Below are positions 1 to 7,685 of a stretch of 64,000 nucleotides of DNA, one piece after another. A program made the translations under genes and the position numbers. Positions within the stretch are counted from its first letter, which is position 1, and the number at the start of each line of letters is the position of its first letter. The notes beneath the pieces were generated by a model, which saw nothing but the letters and a program-made list of their open reading frames with translations, had not been told where the DNA came from and ran no database searches. Source of the stretch: an uncultured Mucispirillum sp. (GTDB lineage: Bacteria; Chrysiogenota; Deferribacteres; Deferribacterales; Mucispirillaceae); contig CALUWI010000004.1 of the NCBI GenBank assembly GCA_944324465.1, positions 62,001 through 126,000 of the forward strand. Direction: 5' to 3'.

Positions 1-438
1 GTTATCAGCGGATTAGTTGATGTATTAAAAGATTTAGATTTTACAACAATTGTAAGCCCTGCAATAGGCGGCATTAGATTTGGATATGAACTTGCATCTC
101 AAATGAATAAAAGAACTCTTTTCACAGAAAGAGTTGATGGTGTAATGACTTTCCGCCGTGGTTTTACACTGCAAAAAGGTGAGAAAGTTTTAGTTGCAGA
201 AGATGTAGTTACTACTGGTAAATCTACTAAAGAATGTATGAAAGCAGTAGAAGAAGCAGGCGGTATTGTTGTTGGTATTGCTTCTATTATTGACAGAAGC
301 TCTGGCACAGCTGGTTTTAGTGTTCCTTTTTATCCGCTTGCTGCTGTTGATGTAAAAAGCTATAATGCAGAAGAATGTCCAATGTGTAAAGAAGGTATTC
401 CTTGTGTTAAACCAGGAAGCCGTGTTTTTGCAAAATAA
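1..438 (+). CDS. pyrE: Orotate phosphoribosyltransferase, 3' part
   Basis: C-terminal part of orotate phosphoribosyltransferase, which joins orotate to PRPP to give OMP in pyrimidine synthesis. The frame is open from base 1, so the start lies outside the window and 145 codons are visible. The PRPP-binding motif VLVAEDVVTTGKST is intact, and the tail CPMCKEGIPCVKPGSR is typical of the longer PyrE subfamily. An internal ATG at base 103 is not the real start, because conserved PRTase sequence (SPAIGGIRFGYELA) precedes it in frame. carAB, also a pyrimidine locus, lies 25 kb away. The family assignment is firm. Confidence 0.95.
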   Translation, partial: VISGLVDVLKDLDFTTIVSPAIGGIRFGYELASQMNKRTLFTERVDGVMTFRRGFTLQKGEKVLVAEDVVTTGKSTKECMKAVEEAGGIVVGIASIIDRSSGTAGFSVPFYPLAAVDVKSYNAEECPMCKEGIPCVKPGSRVFAK

Positions 439-453
439 ATAAGGAAACAGTCT

Positions 454-1149
454 ATGGAAACTATTACTGCTGTCAAAAAACTTATTAAACCAGATTTACA
501 GCTTTGGGTGGCAGTAAGTGGCACACAAAGGCTGTTTTTTACAAAAGTAAGTGATGTTTATGATACATCATTTACAATACTTCCGCCAACAGATAATGGT
601 GAAAATCTTATTGTAACAAAAAAAACTGAATTAGAGTTTATGTTTACAATAGAAAGTGGTAAGTATTTCTTTACAACTAAACCAATAGGTATTATAAAAG
701 AGAATATTACTCTTTTAGCTATTGAGCTGCCTGCAAGTATTCAAAGAAGTGAAATGCGGGCTTTTTACAGGGTGGAAATGCTTAGGCGTATACCTGTAAA
801 ACTTGTTCGAGTAGCTGCTGGGCTTAATGGAACTGATTACCAAAAAAATGATATAGTTACAATGACTTGCACTGACCTTTCCGGCGGTGGTATGAAGCTA
901 ATCAGTCCCGTGCCTTTAGATAAAGATGATGAATTAGAAATAGATTTAAGCGGCCTTGTAGATGGTCTTGACAATGTTGGTGCGAAAGTAATTAGATATA
1001 TAGGAGTGGAAGAAGAAGGCCATGCTGTTGGAATAATGTTTACATCTTTAACAGAATCTGCTAGAGATAAAATAATAAGGTGTGTTTTTCAGCGTCAATA
1101 CAATAAAGAAAGATTAACAGATAATTTTAGGAGGAAAAATGTCTTTTAA
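454..1149 (+). CDS. PilZ-domain protein (YcgR-like), c-di-GMP effector
   Basis: A 231-residue cytoplasmic protein with two parts. Residues 1-95 form a beta-rich N-terminal domain like the YcgR/PilZN flagellar-brake type. Residues 97-215 form a PilZ domain. The c-di-GMP-binding signature is visible as R102-x3-R106 and D141-x-S143-x2-G146 in DLSGGGMKL. The family binds cyclic di-GMP and alters motility or surface behaviour; the target here cannot be read from the sequence. An AAGGAAAC stretch precedes the ATG. Its last 11 bases overlap the STAS-domain gene, whose ribosome-binding site lies inside this gene, so the pair is probably translationally coupled. Confidence 0.88.
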   Translation: METITAVKKLIKPDLQLWVAVSGTQRLFFTKVSDVYDTSFTILPPTDNGENLIVTKKTELEFMFTIESGKYFFTTKPIGIIKENITLLAIELPASIQRSEMRAFYRVEMLRRIPVKLVRVAAGLNGTDYQKNDIVTMTCTDLSGGGMKLISPVPLDKDDELEIDLSGLVDGLDNVGAKVIRYIGVEEEGHAVGIMFTSLTESARDKIIRCVFQRQYNKERLTDNFRRKNVF

Positions 1150-1489
1150 TAGTCAGCGTGAAACAGTGGGTGGAAGTCTTAAAGTTGAATTTATTTTCCC
1201 AGTTCATGAGATTGACTCTTTCAATGGTGAAGAGTTAAAAGTCTATATTGAGGGTATATCTGCTGAAGTTGATAGTGTTGTTATTAACTTTTCTGATATA
1301 ACATATTTAAACTCAAGTGGTTTAAGAGAGTTAATTCAGTTATTTAAAGTATTGAAAGAAAAAGACAAAAGTCTGATTTTTTCTAATGTTAGTGATGATA
1401 TTTATAAAATATTTGTTCATACTAACTTAAACAGGCTTTTTACTATTGTTGGTGATGATGAAGAAGCCAAAGCTAAACTTTTAAAATAA
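1139..1489 (+). CDS. STAS-domain protein, anti-sigma-factor antagonist type
   Basis: A 116-residue single-domain STAS protein of the SpoIIAA/RsbV kind. Such proteins bind an anti-sigma factor or switch kinase and are controlled by serine phosphorylation. The hallmark region reads ITYLNSSGLREL (about residues 54-65). The usual Asp before the serine pair is Asn58; Ser59 or Ser60 is the likely phosphoacceptor. The ATG at 1139 is supported by a GGAGG a few bases upstream and overlaps the PilZ gene by 11 nt. No partner kinase, phosphatase or sigma factor gene is nearby, so its pathway is unknown. Confidence 0.87.
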   Translation: MSFNSQRETVGGSLKVEFIFPVHEIDSFNGEELKVYIEGISAEVDSVVINFSDITYLNSSGLRELIQLFKVLKEKDKSLIFSNVSDDIYKIFVHTNLNRLFTIVGDDEEAKAKLLK

Positions 1490-1511
1490 GAAAGTTTTGG
1501 TAAAAGAATTT

Positions 1512-2561
1512 ATGAAAAAAATAGATTGTTTATCTGCAGAAGAAATAAAAGAAGTTGTAGAAAACTTTTCTGAGCAGTCTTTCCGCGGTAAACAGATATA
1601 TAACTGGCTTTATCACAATAATGTAACATCATTTGATATGATGACCAATATTCCTGCGTCTTTACGGGAAAAATTATCATCAGAATATGAATTTACCTAT
1701 TTTGAGGAAGTTAAAAGACTTACTTCTAGTGATGGCTCTATTAAATTTCTTTTTAAATTAGAAGACGGTGAAAGTATAGAGTCAGTTTTATTAAGTGATG
1801 GCAGTAGAATTTCTGGCTGTATTTCTACTCAAGTGGGCTGCCGCATGGGTTGTAAGTTTTGTGCAACAGCTGGGGCTGTTGGCTTTAAACGAAACTTAAC
1901 TATTGGGGAAATATTAGCTCAGGTTGCAGCTTTAAGAAAAAGTTCAGAAGAACTTTTTGAAGAAAGGCTTTTAAATTTAGTCTTTATGGGTATGGGTGAG
2001 CCTCTTGATAATATAGATAATTTAAAGAAAGCTCTTACCATATTATTAGACGATGAAGCATTTGGCTTTTCTCACAGAAAAATTACTGTATCCACATCAG
2101 GTTTAATCAGCGGGATTAAAAAGTTTTTCCAGATGGAAACGCCTGTTAATCTTGCTGTATCAATTAATGCTCCAAATGAAAAAATAAGAGCATCTATTAT
2201 GCCTGTTACAAATAAAAATCATTTAAATGATTTAATTCAGACATTAAAAAATGTAGATTTAGACAAAAGAAAACGCATTACTTTGGAATATGTTTTACTT
2301 GGTGGCGTAAATGATTCATTAGCTCATGCTAAAGAATTTGTGCAGCTTATAAAAGGAATAAAGGCAAAAATTAACCTTATATCTTATAACGGCTCCCCTT
2401 ATTCTGAGTTTAAAACACCAAGCGAAAAAAATGTATTACAGTTTCAAGAATATTTAATAAATAATAATCTTACTGCATTTATTAGAAAAAAATTAGGGCA
2501 GGATATTGCAGGTGCATGTGGTCAGCTTGCAGCAGACTATAAAGGTGCAGGAAGTTTATAA
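1512..2561 (+). CDS. rlmN: 23S rRNA A2503 / tRNA A37 C2-methyltransferase
   Basis: Radical-SAM dual-specificity RNA methyltransferase that methylates C2 of adenosine 2503 in 23S rRNA and A37 in some tRNAs. The 4Fe-4S/SAM motif C-x3-C-x2-C is seen in GCRMGCKFCATA (about Cys110, 114, 117). The second catalytic Cys lies near the C-terminus in GACGQLA. The intervening VFMGMGEPLDN and STSGL motifs fit RlmN. The start at ATG 1512 gives the usual N-terminus; a TTG at 1497 in the same frame would add five residues, and neither has a strong ribosome-binding site. RlmN rather than Cfr is chosen because the gene is embedded in housekeeping genes; Cfr cannot be wholly excluded by eye. Confidence 0.94.
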   Translation: MKKIDCLSAEEIKEVVENFSEQSFRGKQIYNWLYHNNVTSFDMMTNIPASLREKLSSEYEFTYFEEVKRLTSSDGSIKFLFKLEDGESIESVLLSDGSRISGCISTQVGCRMGCKFCATAGAVGFKRNLTIGEILAQVAALRKSSEELFEERLLNLVFMGMGEPLDNIDNLKKALTILLDDEAFGFSHRKITVSTSGLISGIKKFFQMETPVNLAVSINAPNEKIRASIMPVTNKNHLNDLIQTLKNVDLDKRKRITLEYVLLGGVNDSLAHAKEFVQLIKGIKAKINLISYNGSPYSEFKTPSEKNVLQFQEYLINNNLTAFIRKKLGQDIAGACGQLAADYKGAGSL

Positions 2562-2577
2562 CTTAAAGGAGAATACT

Positions 2578-3033
2578 ATGTTAAAAAAAGGAGATAAAGC
2601 ACCATCTTTCGAACTTGAAAGCAGCAATGGTGGCACAGTATCAAGTGAAATTTTAAAAGGTTCTAAATATGTGTTATATTTCTATCCAAAAGATAATACA
2701 TCAGGCTGTACTAAAGAAGCAATAGAATTCAGCCAGTTAATAGATGAATTTAAAAATAAAAATATTCAAATCTTTGGTGTAAGCCCAGATAATATGCAAA
2801 AACACCATAAATTTATCAGCGACCATGATTTAAAAGTTACTTTATTATCTGACCCAGAAAATACTGTTTCATCTGCTTATTTTGCATATGGTGATAAAAC
2901 AATGTATGGTAAAGTTTATAAAGGCATTATCCGTTCTACATTTATTATAAATGAAGAAGGCATAATTGAAGAAGCATTTTATAAAGTAAAAGCAAGCGGT
3001 CATGCAGAAAAAGTATTAGGGTGTGTGTTATAA
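2578..3033 (+). CDS. bcp: Thioredoxin-dependent peroxiredoxin, BCP/PrxQ type
   Basis: A 151-residue peroxiredoxin that reduces hydrogen peroxide and organic hydroperoxides using thioredoxin. The peroxidatic cysteine is Cys44 in DNTSGCTKEA. The usual Pro two residues before it is Ser, and the resolving cysteine often five residues later is absent, so this looks like a 1-Cys or atypical form. The only other Cys is three residues from the C-terminus (GCVL). The start at ATG 2578 is preceded by AAAGGAG; longer in-frame extensions upstream fall inside rlmN. It ends TAATG, sharing one base with the xseB start. Confidence 0.9.
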   Translation: MLKKGDKAPSFELESSNGGTVSSEILKGSKYVLYFYPKDNTSGCTKEAIEFSQLIDEFKNKNIQIFGVSPDNMQKHHKFISDHDLKVTLLSDPENTVSSAYFAYGDKTMYGKVYKGIIRSTFIINEEGIIEEAFYKVKASGHAEKVLGCVL

Positions 3034-3266
3034 TGAAAGCTGTTGTAGATTTTGAAAATAATTTAAAAAGATTAGAAGAAATTGTATCATTTTTAGAAAA
3101 AGAAGAACAGTCATTAGAAGAAACTGTTAAACTTTTTCAGGAAGGAATGAACCTTTCAAAAGAATGTCGTAAAGCTTTAAAAGAAGTTGAAGACTCTGTA
3201 AAAGTAGTTATGGAAGAAGATAATAACGGCAACATAATTACAAGTGACTTAAAAACAAATGAATAA
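3033..3266 (+). CDS. xseB: Exodeoxyribonuclease VII small subunit
   Basis: A 77-residue, largely helical protein matching the small subunit of exonuclease VII, which degrades single-stranded DNA together with XseA. The family pattern FENNLKRLEEIVSFLE followed by LEETVKLFQEG is clear. The ATG at 3033 overlaps the bcp stop by one base; a GTG at 3021 in the same frame would only add residues that overlap bcp. It overlaps ispA by 8 nt, the classic xseB-ispA-dxs order. The large subunit xseA is not in this window. Confidence 0.9.
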   Translation: MKAVVDFENNLKRLEEIVSFLEKEEQSLEETVKLFQEGMNLSKECRKALKEVEDSVKVVMEEDNNGNIITSDLKTNE

Positions 3267-4152
3267 TATATTGTCTTTTTTCCAGAAAAGCTCTGAAAGA
3301 GTAGAGCATTTTTTAGATAACAGGCTTGTAAATTCTGCTGTATATACGGCTAAATTAACAGAGGGAATGCGGTATAGTGTATTTGCAGGTGGAAAAAGGC
3401 TTCGTCCAGCATTAGTTTATGCTTCGTATGGCATATTTTCAGATAAGTATGACTATGTTACTCCATTTGCAGCAGCTATTGAAGTTCTTCATACTTATTC
3501 ATTAATCCATGATGATTTACCAGCTATGGATAATGATGATATGAGACGCGGAAAGCCGTCTAATCATATTGCTTTTGGTGAAGCTCAGGCTATTTTAGCA
3601 GGTGATGCACTTCTTACAAAAGCATTTGAGATTATGTCAGATTATACTATTACTCCAAATATTCCAGATAATATTCGTGTAAAAGCTGTATATAAACTTG
3701 CACTTGCTGCAGGTGACTTAGGTATGGTTGGCGGTCAATATGCTGATATTGCAGCAGAGGGCAGGAAACCAACAGCTGAACTTGTGGATTTTATTCATAA
3801 AAATAAAACTGCAGCTTTAATAGAATGTGCCGTATATTTAGGCGGTATAGCAGGCGGAGCTACTGATAAGCAGATGGAGCAGCTTATTTCATTTAGTAAA
3901 TATGCAGGGCTTGCTTTTCAAGTGATAGATGATATTTTAGATATTACTTCATCATCAGAAGCACTTGGAAAAAATGTTCAAAAGGATATAAACAGTCATA
4001 AAGCAACATATCCAGCTGTTTATTCACTTGATGGTGCAAAAGAAAAAGCAGAGCAGTATATAAATAAAGCATGTAAAAGTTTAGAATGTTTTGGCGAAAA
4101 AGCAGATACTCTGCTTTCTATTGCTAAATTTATTACGGAGCGTAAATCATAG
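3259..4152 (+). CDS. ispA: Farnesyl/geranyl(geranyl) diphosphate synthase
   Basis: Short-chain trans-prenyl diphosphate synthase (297 residues) that condenses IPP with allylic diphosphates in isoprenoid synthesis. The first Asp-rich motif is DDLPAMDNDD (residues 85-94, bacterial DDx4D form), followed by RRGKPSNH. The second is DDILD near residue 223. The basic residues of GGKRLRP near 44-50 bind the diphosphate. The exact product chain length (C15 or C20) cannot be decided by eye. It begins inside xseB, and its TAG stop overlaps the inferred first codon of dxs, the next enzyme gene of the isoprenoid pathway. Confidence 0.93.
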   Translation: MNNILSFFQKSSERVEHFLDNRLVNSAVYTAKLTEGMRYSVFAGGKRLRPALVYASYGIFSDKYDYVTPFAAAIEVLHTYSLIHDDLPAMDNDDMRRGKPSNHIAFGEAQAILAGDALLTKAFEIMSDYTITPNIPDNIRVKAVYKLALAAGDLGMVGGQYADIAAEGRKPTAELVDFIHKNKTAALIECAVYLGGIAGGATDKQMEQLISFSKYAGLAFQVIDDILDITSSSEALGKNVQKDINSHKATYPAVYSLDGAKEKAEQYINKACKSLECFGEKADTLLSIAKFITERKS

Positions 4153-6029
4153 AAAACAATAATGCAGAGTTTCTTCAATCATTAAATCTGCCTCAGGATA
4201 TAAAAAACCTGTCTTATGACGATTTAGAAAAAGTTGCAAAAGAAACAAGAGAATTAATTATTGATGTAACTTCTAAAAATGGCGGTCATATTGCACCAAG
4301 CCTTGGTGTAGTAGAGCTTACCATTGCATTACTGCGTGTTTTTGATTTACCAAAAGATAAAATTATATGGGATGTAAGTCATCAGTCCTATGCTTATAAA
4401 ATATTAACTGACAGACTTAATTCTTTTCATACACTTAGGCAGTATAAAGGTATAAGCGGTTTTTCAAGACCAGAAGAAAGTGTATATGATACATGTATTT
4501 CCGGCCATGCCAGTACCTCTATATCTTCAGCCATTGGTATTACTCTTGCAAACTCAATATTAAATAAAGAAGGGAAGGCTGTAGCAGTTATTGGCGATGG
4601 TGCTTTAACTGGCGGCATAGCTTTAGAAGCATTAAATAATATTGGAGTATTTAAAAAGAATATTATTATAGTTTTAAATGATAATGAAATGTCTATTAGT
4701 GCAAATGTTGGCGGTTTTTCATCATATCTTTCTAAATCATTAACAAGCGCCCTTGCCACAAAAATGCGTTATGATTTTAAAACTGCAGCAGAAGAAGCTC
4801 CATTTGGTGATACTGTATTAAAAATAGCTAAGAAAATGGAAAATGTGATGATAGGTATGTTATCCCCTGGAGCATTTTTTGAAAACTTAGGTATAAGATA
4901 TATAGGTCCAATAGACGGACATAATATAAAAGAAATAGAAAAAGCATTATCTAATGCAAAACTACAGAAAAGACCTGTTTTAGTGCATATTGCAACAAAA
5001 AAAGGTAAAGGATATGAGCCTGCAGAAAAAAGTCCTGATGTTTTTCATGGTGTTTCTGCTTTTGATAAAGAAACTGGTATTGCAAAAGGTAAAAGTGATA
5101 CTTTATCATGGACAGATGTTTTTGGCAGAAAAATATTATCTATGGCAGAATCTCATAATAATATAGCAGCTATTACAGCAGCAATGGGGGACGGCACTGG
5201 TCTTAAAAAGTTTGCAGAAACATTTCCAGAAAGATTTTTTGATGTAGGTATAGCAGAGCAGTATGCAGTTGCATTTTCAGCCGGGCTTGCTGTTGCTGGA
5301 ATGAAACCATACTGTGCAATATATTCTACATTTTTACAGCGTGCTTATGACCAGATTATTCATGATATTGCAATAGCAGAACTTCCTGTTACATTATGTG
5401 TGGACAGGGGTGGTTTTGTAGGTGCAGACGGCTCAACTCATCATGGTATATATGATATTGCTTATTTAAAGACTATTCCAAATTTAAATATTATGCTTCC
5501 AAAAGACAGGCAGGAATTAGAAGCAATGCTGGATTTAAGTTATGAATTAAATAAACCAGCAGTTATCCGATATGCAAGGGGCAGTGTATATGACAATAAA
5601 GAGCTGCCTTTTAATAAACTTGAGCTTGGAAAACCTGAAATAATAGCTGATAAAGGGAAAACGGCAGTGATTTCTGTTGGTCATATATTCAGCGAAGTTT
5701 ATACTGCATATAAAAAACTGCAGGATGAAGGAATAGATATTACTCTTATTAACCTTAGGTTTGTCAAACCCCTTAATAAAGAATATTTATTAAGTATTTT
5801 AAAAGATAAATCTTTTATTATAATAATAGAAGAAGGTGCTTTAATTGGTGGTGCTGGAGAAATGATTGTTTCTTTATTAAATAACAGCGGCAATTATATT
5901 CCATGCAGAAGTATTGGTATAGATGATGAATTTTTTGAACACGGCTCAGTTGCAGATTTACGCAAAGATGCAGGTCTTGACTGGGAAAGCCTTTATAATA
6001 CTATAAAAAACTGTGCATATAAGGCTTAA
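4149..6029 (+). CDS. dxs: 1-deoxy-D-xylulose-5-phosphate synthase, non-canonical start
   Basis: Thiamine-diphosphate enzyme that makes DXP from pyruvate and glyceraldehyde 3-phosphate, the first step of the MEP isoprenoid pathway. From 4149 it would be 626 residues, the normal family length. The conserved N-terminal domain (NGGHIAPSLGVVEL), the TPP motif GDGALTGG with LNDNEMSIS, and the C-terminal transketolase domain (DVGIAEQYAV) are all present. The frame contains no ATG, GTG or TTG between the in-frame TAA at 4143 and ATG 4689, which lies well inside the TPP domain. The best start is ATA at 4149, eight bases after GGAG (4137-4140) and overlapping the ispA stop as ATAG. ATC 4146 is the alternative. 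A sequence error at this site is also possible. Confidence 0.9.
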   Translation: MENNNAEFLQSLNLPQDIKNLSYDDLEKVAKETRELIIDVTSKNGGHIAPSLGVVELTIALLRVFDLPKDKIIWDVSHQSYAYKILTDRLNSFHTLRQYKGISGFSRPEESVYDTCISGHASTSISSAIGITLANSILNKEGKAVAVIGDGALTGGIALEALNNIGVFKKNIIIVLNDNEMSISANVGGFSSYLSKSLTSALATKMRYDFKTAAEEAPFGDTVLKIAKKMENVMIGMLSPGAFFENLGIRYIGPIDGHNIKEIEKALSNAKLQKRPVLVHIATKKGKGYEPAEKSPDVFHGVSAFDKETGIAKGKSDTLSWTDVFGRKILSMAESHNNIAAITAAMGDGTGLKKFAETFPERFFDVGIAEQYAVAFSAGLAVAGMKPYCAIYSTFLQRAYDQIIHDIAIAELPVTLCVDRGGFVGADGSTHHGIYDIAYLKTIPNLNIMLPKDRQELEAMLDLSYELNKPAVIRYARGSVYDNKELPFNKLELGKPEIIADKGKTAVISVGHIFSEVYTAYKKLQDEGIDITLINLRFVKPLNKEYLLSILKDKSFIIIIEEGALIGGAGEMIVSLLNNSGNYIPCRSIGIDDEFFEHGSVADLRKDAGLDWESLYNTIKNCAYKA

Positions 6030-6044
6030 TGATTTTAATATATT

Positions 6045-6827
6045 ATGAAGAAAAAAAGAATAGATGAACTGCTTGTTGAAAAAGGGCTTGCAGTAAGTGT
6101 AGATGAAGCAAGAAGATTTATAATGGCAGGGCTTGCTGTTGCAAATGATAAGCGGATAGATAAGGCTGGTGATTTAGTTCCATTTGATTCAGATGTAAGG
6201 CTTAAAGACAGGCTGCCTTATGTCAGCCGCGGCGGTTTAAAGTTAAAACATGCAGTAGATACATTTAAATTAAATATGCAGAATGCTTTTGTAATGGATA
6301 TAGGCTCATCTACAGGCGGATTTACTGATGTATGTCTGCAGGAAGGTGCAGAATGTGTTGTTGCTGTTGATGCTGGTACTGCTCAGCTGCATAATAAACT
6401 TATCCATAATGAAAAAGTTATTTCTTTTGAAAACACTAATTTTAAATATTTTGAATTTGAAAAAGTAAATAGATACTGTGATTTTATAGTTACAGATGTA
6501 TCATTTATTTCATTATGCTCTATTATTCCTAATGCAGTTAATTTTTGCAGACAGGGTACTATATTTATAGCACTAATTAAGCCACAGTTTGAAGCAGAGA
6601 GGTATGAAGTGGAAGAGGGCGGTATAGTAAGTGATAAAAATATCCATAAAAGAGTAATAAAAAAAGTGATAGATTTTGCAAAAGAGTATAATTTTTCCTT
6701 TATTGATATAACAAAATCATGTATAACTGGTGCAAAAGGTAATATTGAATATTTATCTTATTTTGTGTATAAAGGAACACAAGAGAGTAAAGATATAGAA
6801 AATTTAATAGAAAAGGTTACATTGTAA
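6045..6827 (+). CDS. tlyA: TlyA-family rRNA 2'-O-methyltransferase
   Basis: A 260-residue protein with an N-terminal S4 RNA-binding domain (residues 3-60, KKRIDELLVEKG) and an FtsJ/RrmJ-type SAM methyltransferase domain. The SAM motif is MDIGSSTGGFTDV (about residues 84-96), and TDVSFISL is the later conserved motif. TlyA methylates ribose 2'-O positions in 16S and 23S rRNA in studied species; some homologues are annotated as hemolysins. It sits between dxs and nadK in the common dxs-tlyA-nadK-recN order. The ATG at 6045 has no strong ribosome-binding site. Confidence 0.9.
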   Translation: MKKKRIDELLVEKGLAVSVDEARRFIMAGLAVANDKRIDKAGDLVPFDSDVRLKDRLPYVSRGGLKLKHAVDTFKLNMQNAFVMDIGSSTGGFTDVCLQEGAECVVAVDAGTAQLHNKLIHNEKVISFENTNFKYFEFEKVNRYCDFIVTDVSFISLCSIIPNAVNFCRQGTIFIALIKPQFEAERYEVEEGGIVSDKNIHKRVIKKVIDFAKEYNFSFIDITKSCITGAKGNIEYLSYFVYKGTQESKDIENLIEKVTL

Positions 6828-7685
6828 GTGAAAGCGGCATTAATTGTAAAGCCGAAAGGCGAAGTAAAAAATACAGTAGAAAATGTTATACAAATATTAG
6901 AAGCAAAAGGCATTACACCACTGCTTGAAAAAGAAACTATTGAAAGGCTTGTGATAAATAAAGAAAGCTATTCTATAAGTGATATGCGTTCTCAAGCTGA
7001 TTTAGTAATAGTTTTAGGTGGAGATGGCACTTTACTTTATGCTTCAAGAATGTTTAGATTTTTAAGTGTTCCAGTGCTTGGCTTTAACCTTGGCAGGTTA
7101 GGGTTTATAATGGAATATAATATTGAAGATTTTGAAAAAATTATTAACGACTTTATTGCAAAAAAAATAATAATAAAACGCCGCATGAAAGTTGCAGGCA
7201 TCATATTAGAAAATGGTGAAAATGTTTTTGAAGAAGAAGCATTAAATGAAATTGTAATAAATAAAGGTGCTCCATCAAGAATGATTGAATTAAGCATTTT
7301 TATTAATAACAGCTTTGTAACACGCTACCGTTCAGATGGTGCAATCATTTCTACACCAACAGGCTCTACAGGCTATACTATTTCAGCAGGTGGTCCTATT
7401 GTTCACCCTGATTTAGATTCTATCATACTTTCTCCAATATGTCCTCATGCTTTAAATATCCGCCCTATAGTTCTGCCAAAAACAAGTGTAGTAGATATTC
7501 GTATAGAAACAAGTAATGTGGAATGTTATGCAACTTATGACGGGCAGATTGTACGCCCATTTAACAGTGGAAGCATATTAAGAGTTATCCGCTCATCATG
7601 CGACTTACATTTAGCAGTATTACAGAATAGAAATTATTACAGTATATTAAGAGATAAACTTGGCTGGGGAGGCATGCCGTGTTAA
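6828..7685 (+). CDS. nadK: NAD kinase
   Basis: Cytosolic NAD kinase (285 residues) that phosphorylates NAD to NADP. The diagnostic GGDGT motif is at residues 64-68, followed by NLGRLGFI and the substrate-binding PTGSTGYTISAGGPIV. The start is GTG at 6828, directly after the tlyA stop, with no spacer. The gene ends inside recN, overlapping it by 7 bases, so tlyA, nadK and recN are almost certainly one transcript. Confidence 0.94.
   Translation: MKAALIVKPKGEVKNTVENVIQILEAKGITPLLEKETIERLVINKESYSISDMRSQADLVIVLGGDGTLLYASRMFRFLSVPVLGFNLGRLGFIMEYNIEDFEKIINDFIAKKIIIKRRMKVAGIILENGENVFEEEALNEIVINKGAPSRMIELSIFINNSFVTRYRSDGAIISTPTGSTGYTISAGGPIVHPDLDSIILSPICPHALNIRPIVLPKTSVVDIRIETSNVECYATYDGQIVRPFNSGSILRVIRSSCDLHLAVLQNRNYYSILRDKLGWGGMPC

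Noticed and set aside
4141-4152. Programmed frameshift fusing ispA to dxs
   Set aside because: No slippery heptamer is present near the junction and IspA and DXS are normally separate; a non-AUG start with a well-placed GGAG explains the data better.
4689-6029. A truncated dxs starting at ATG 4689
   Set aside because: The same frame upstream encodes the full conserved N-terminal TPP-binding domain, so 4689 is internal.
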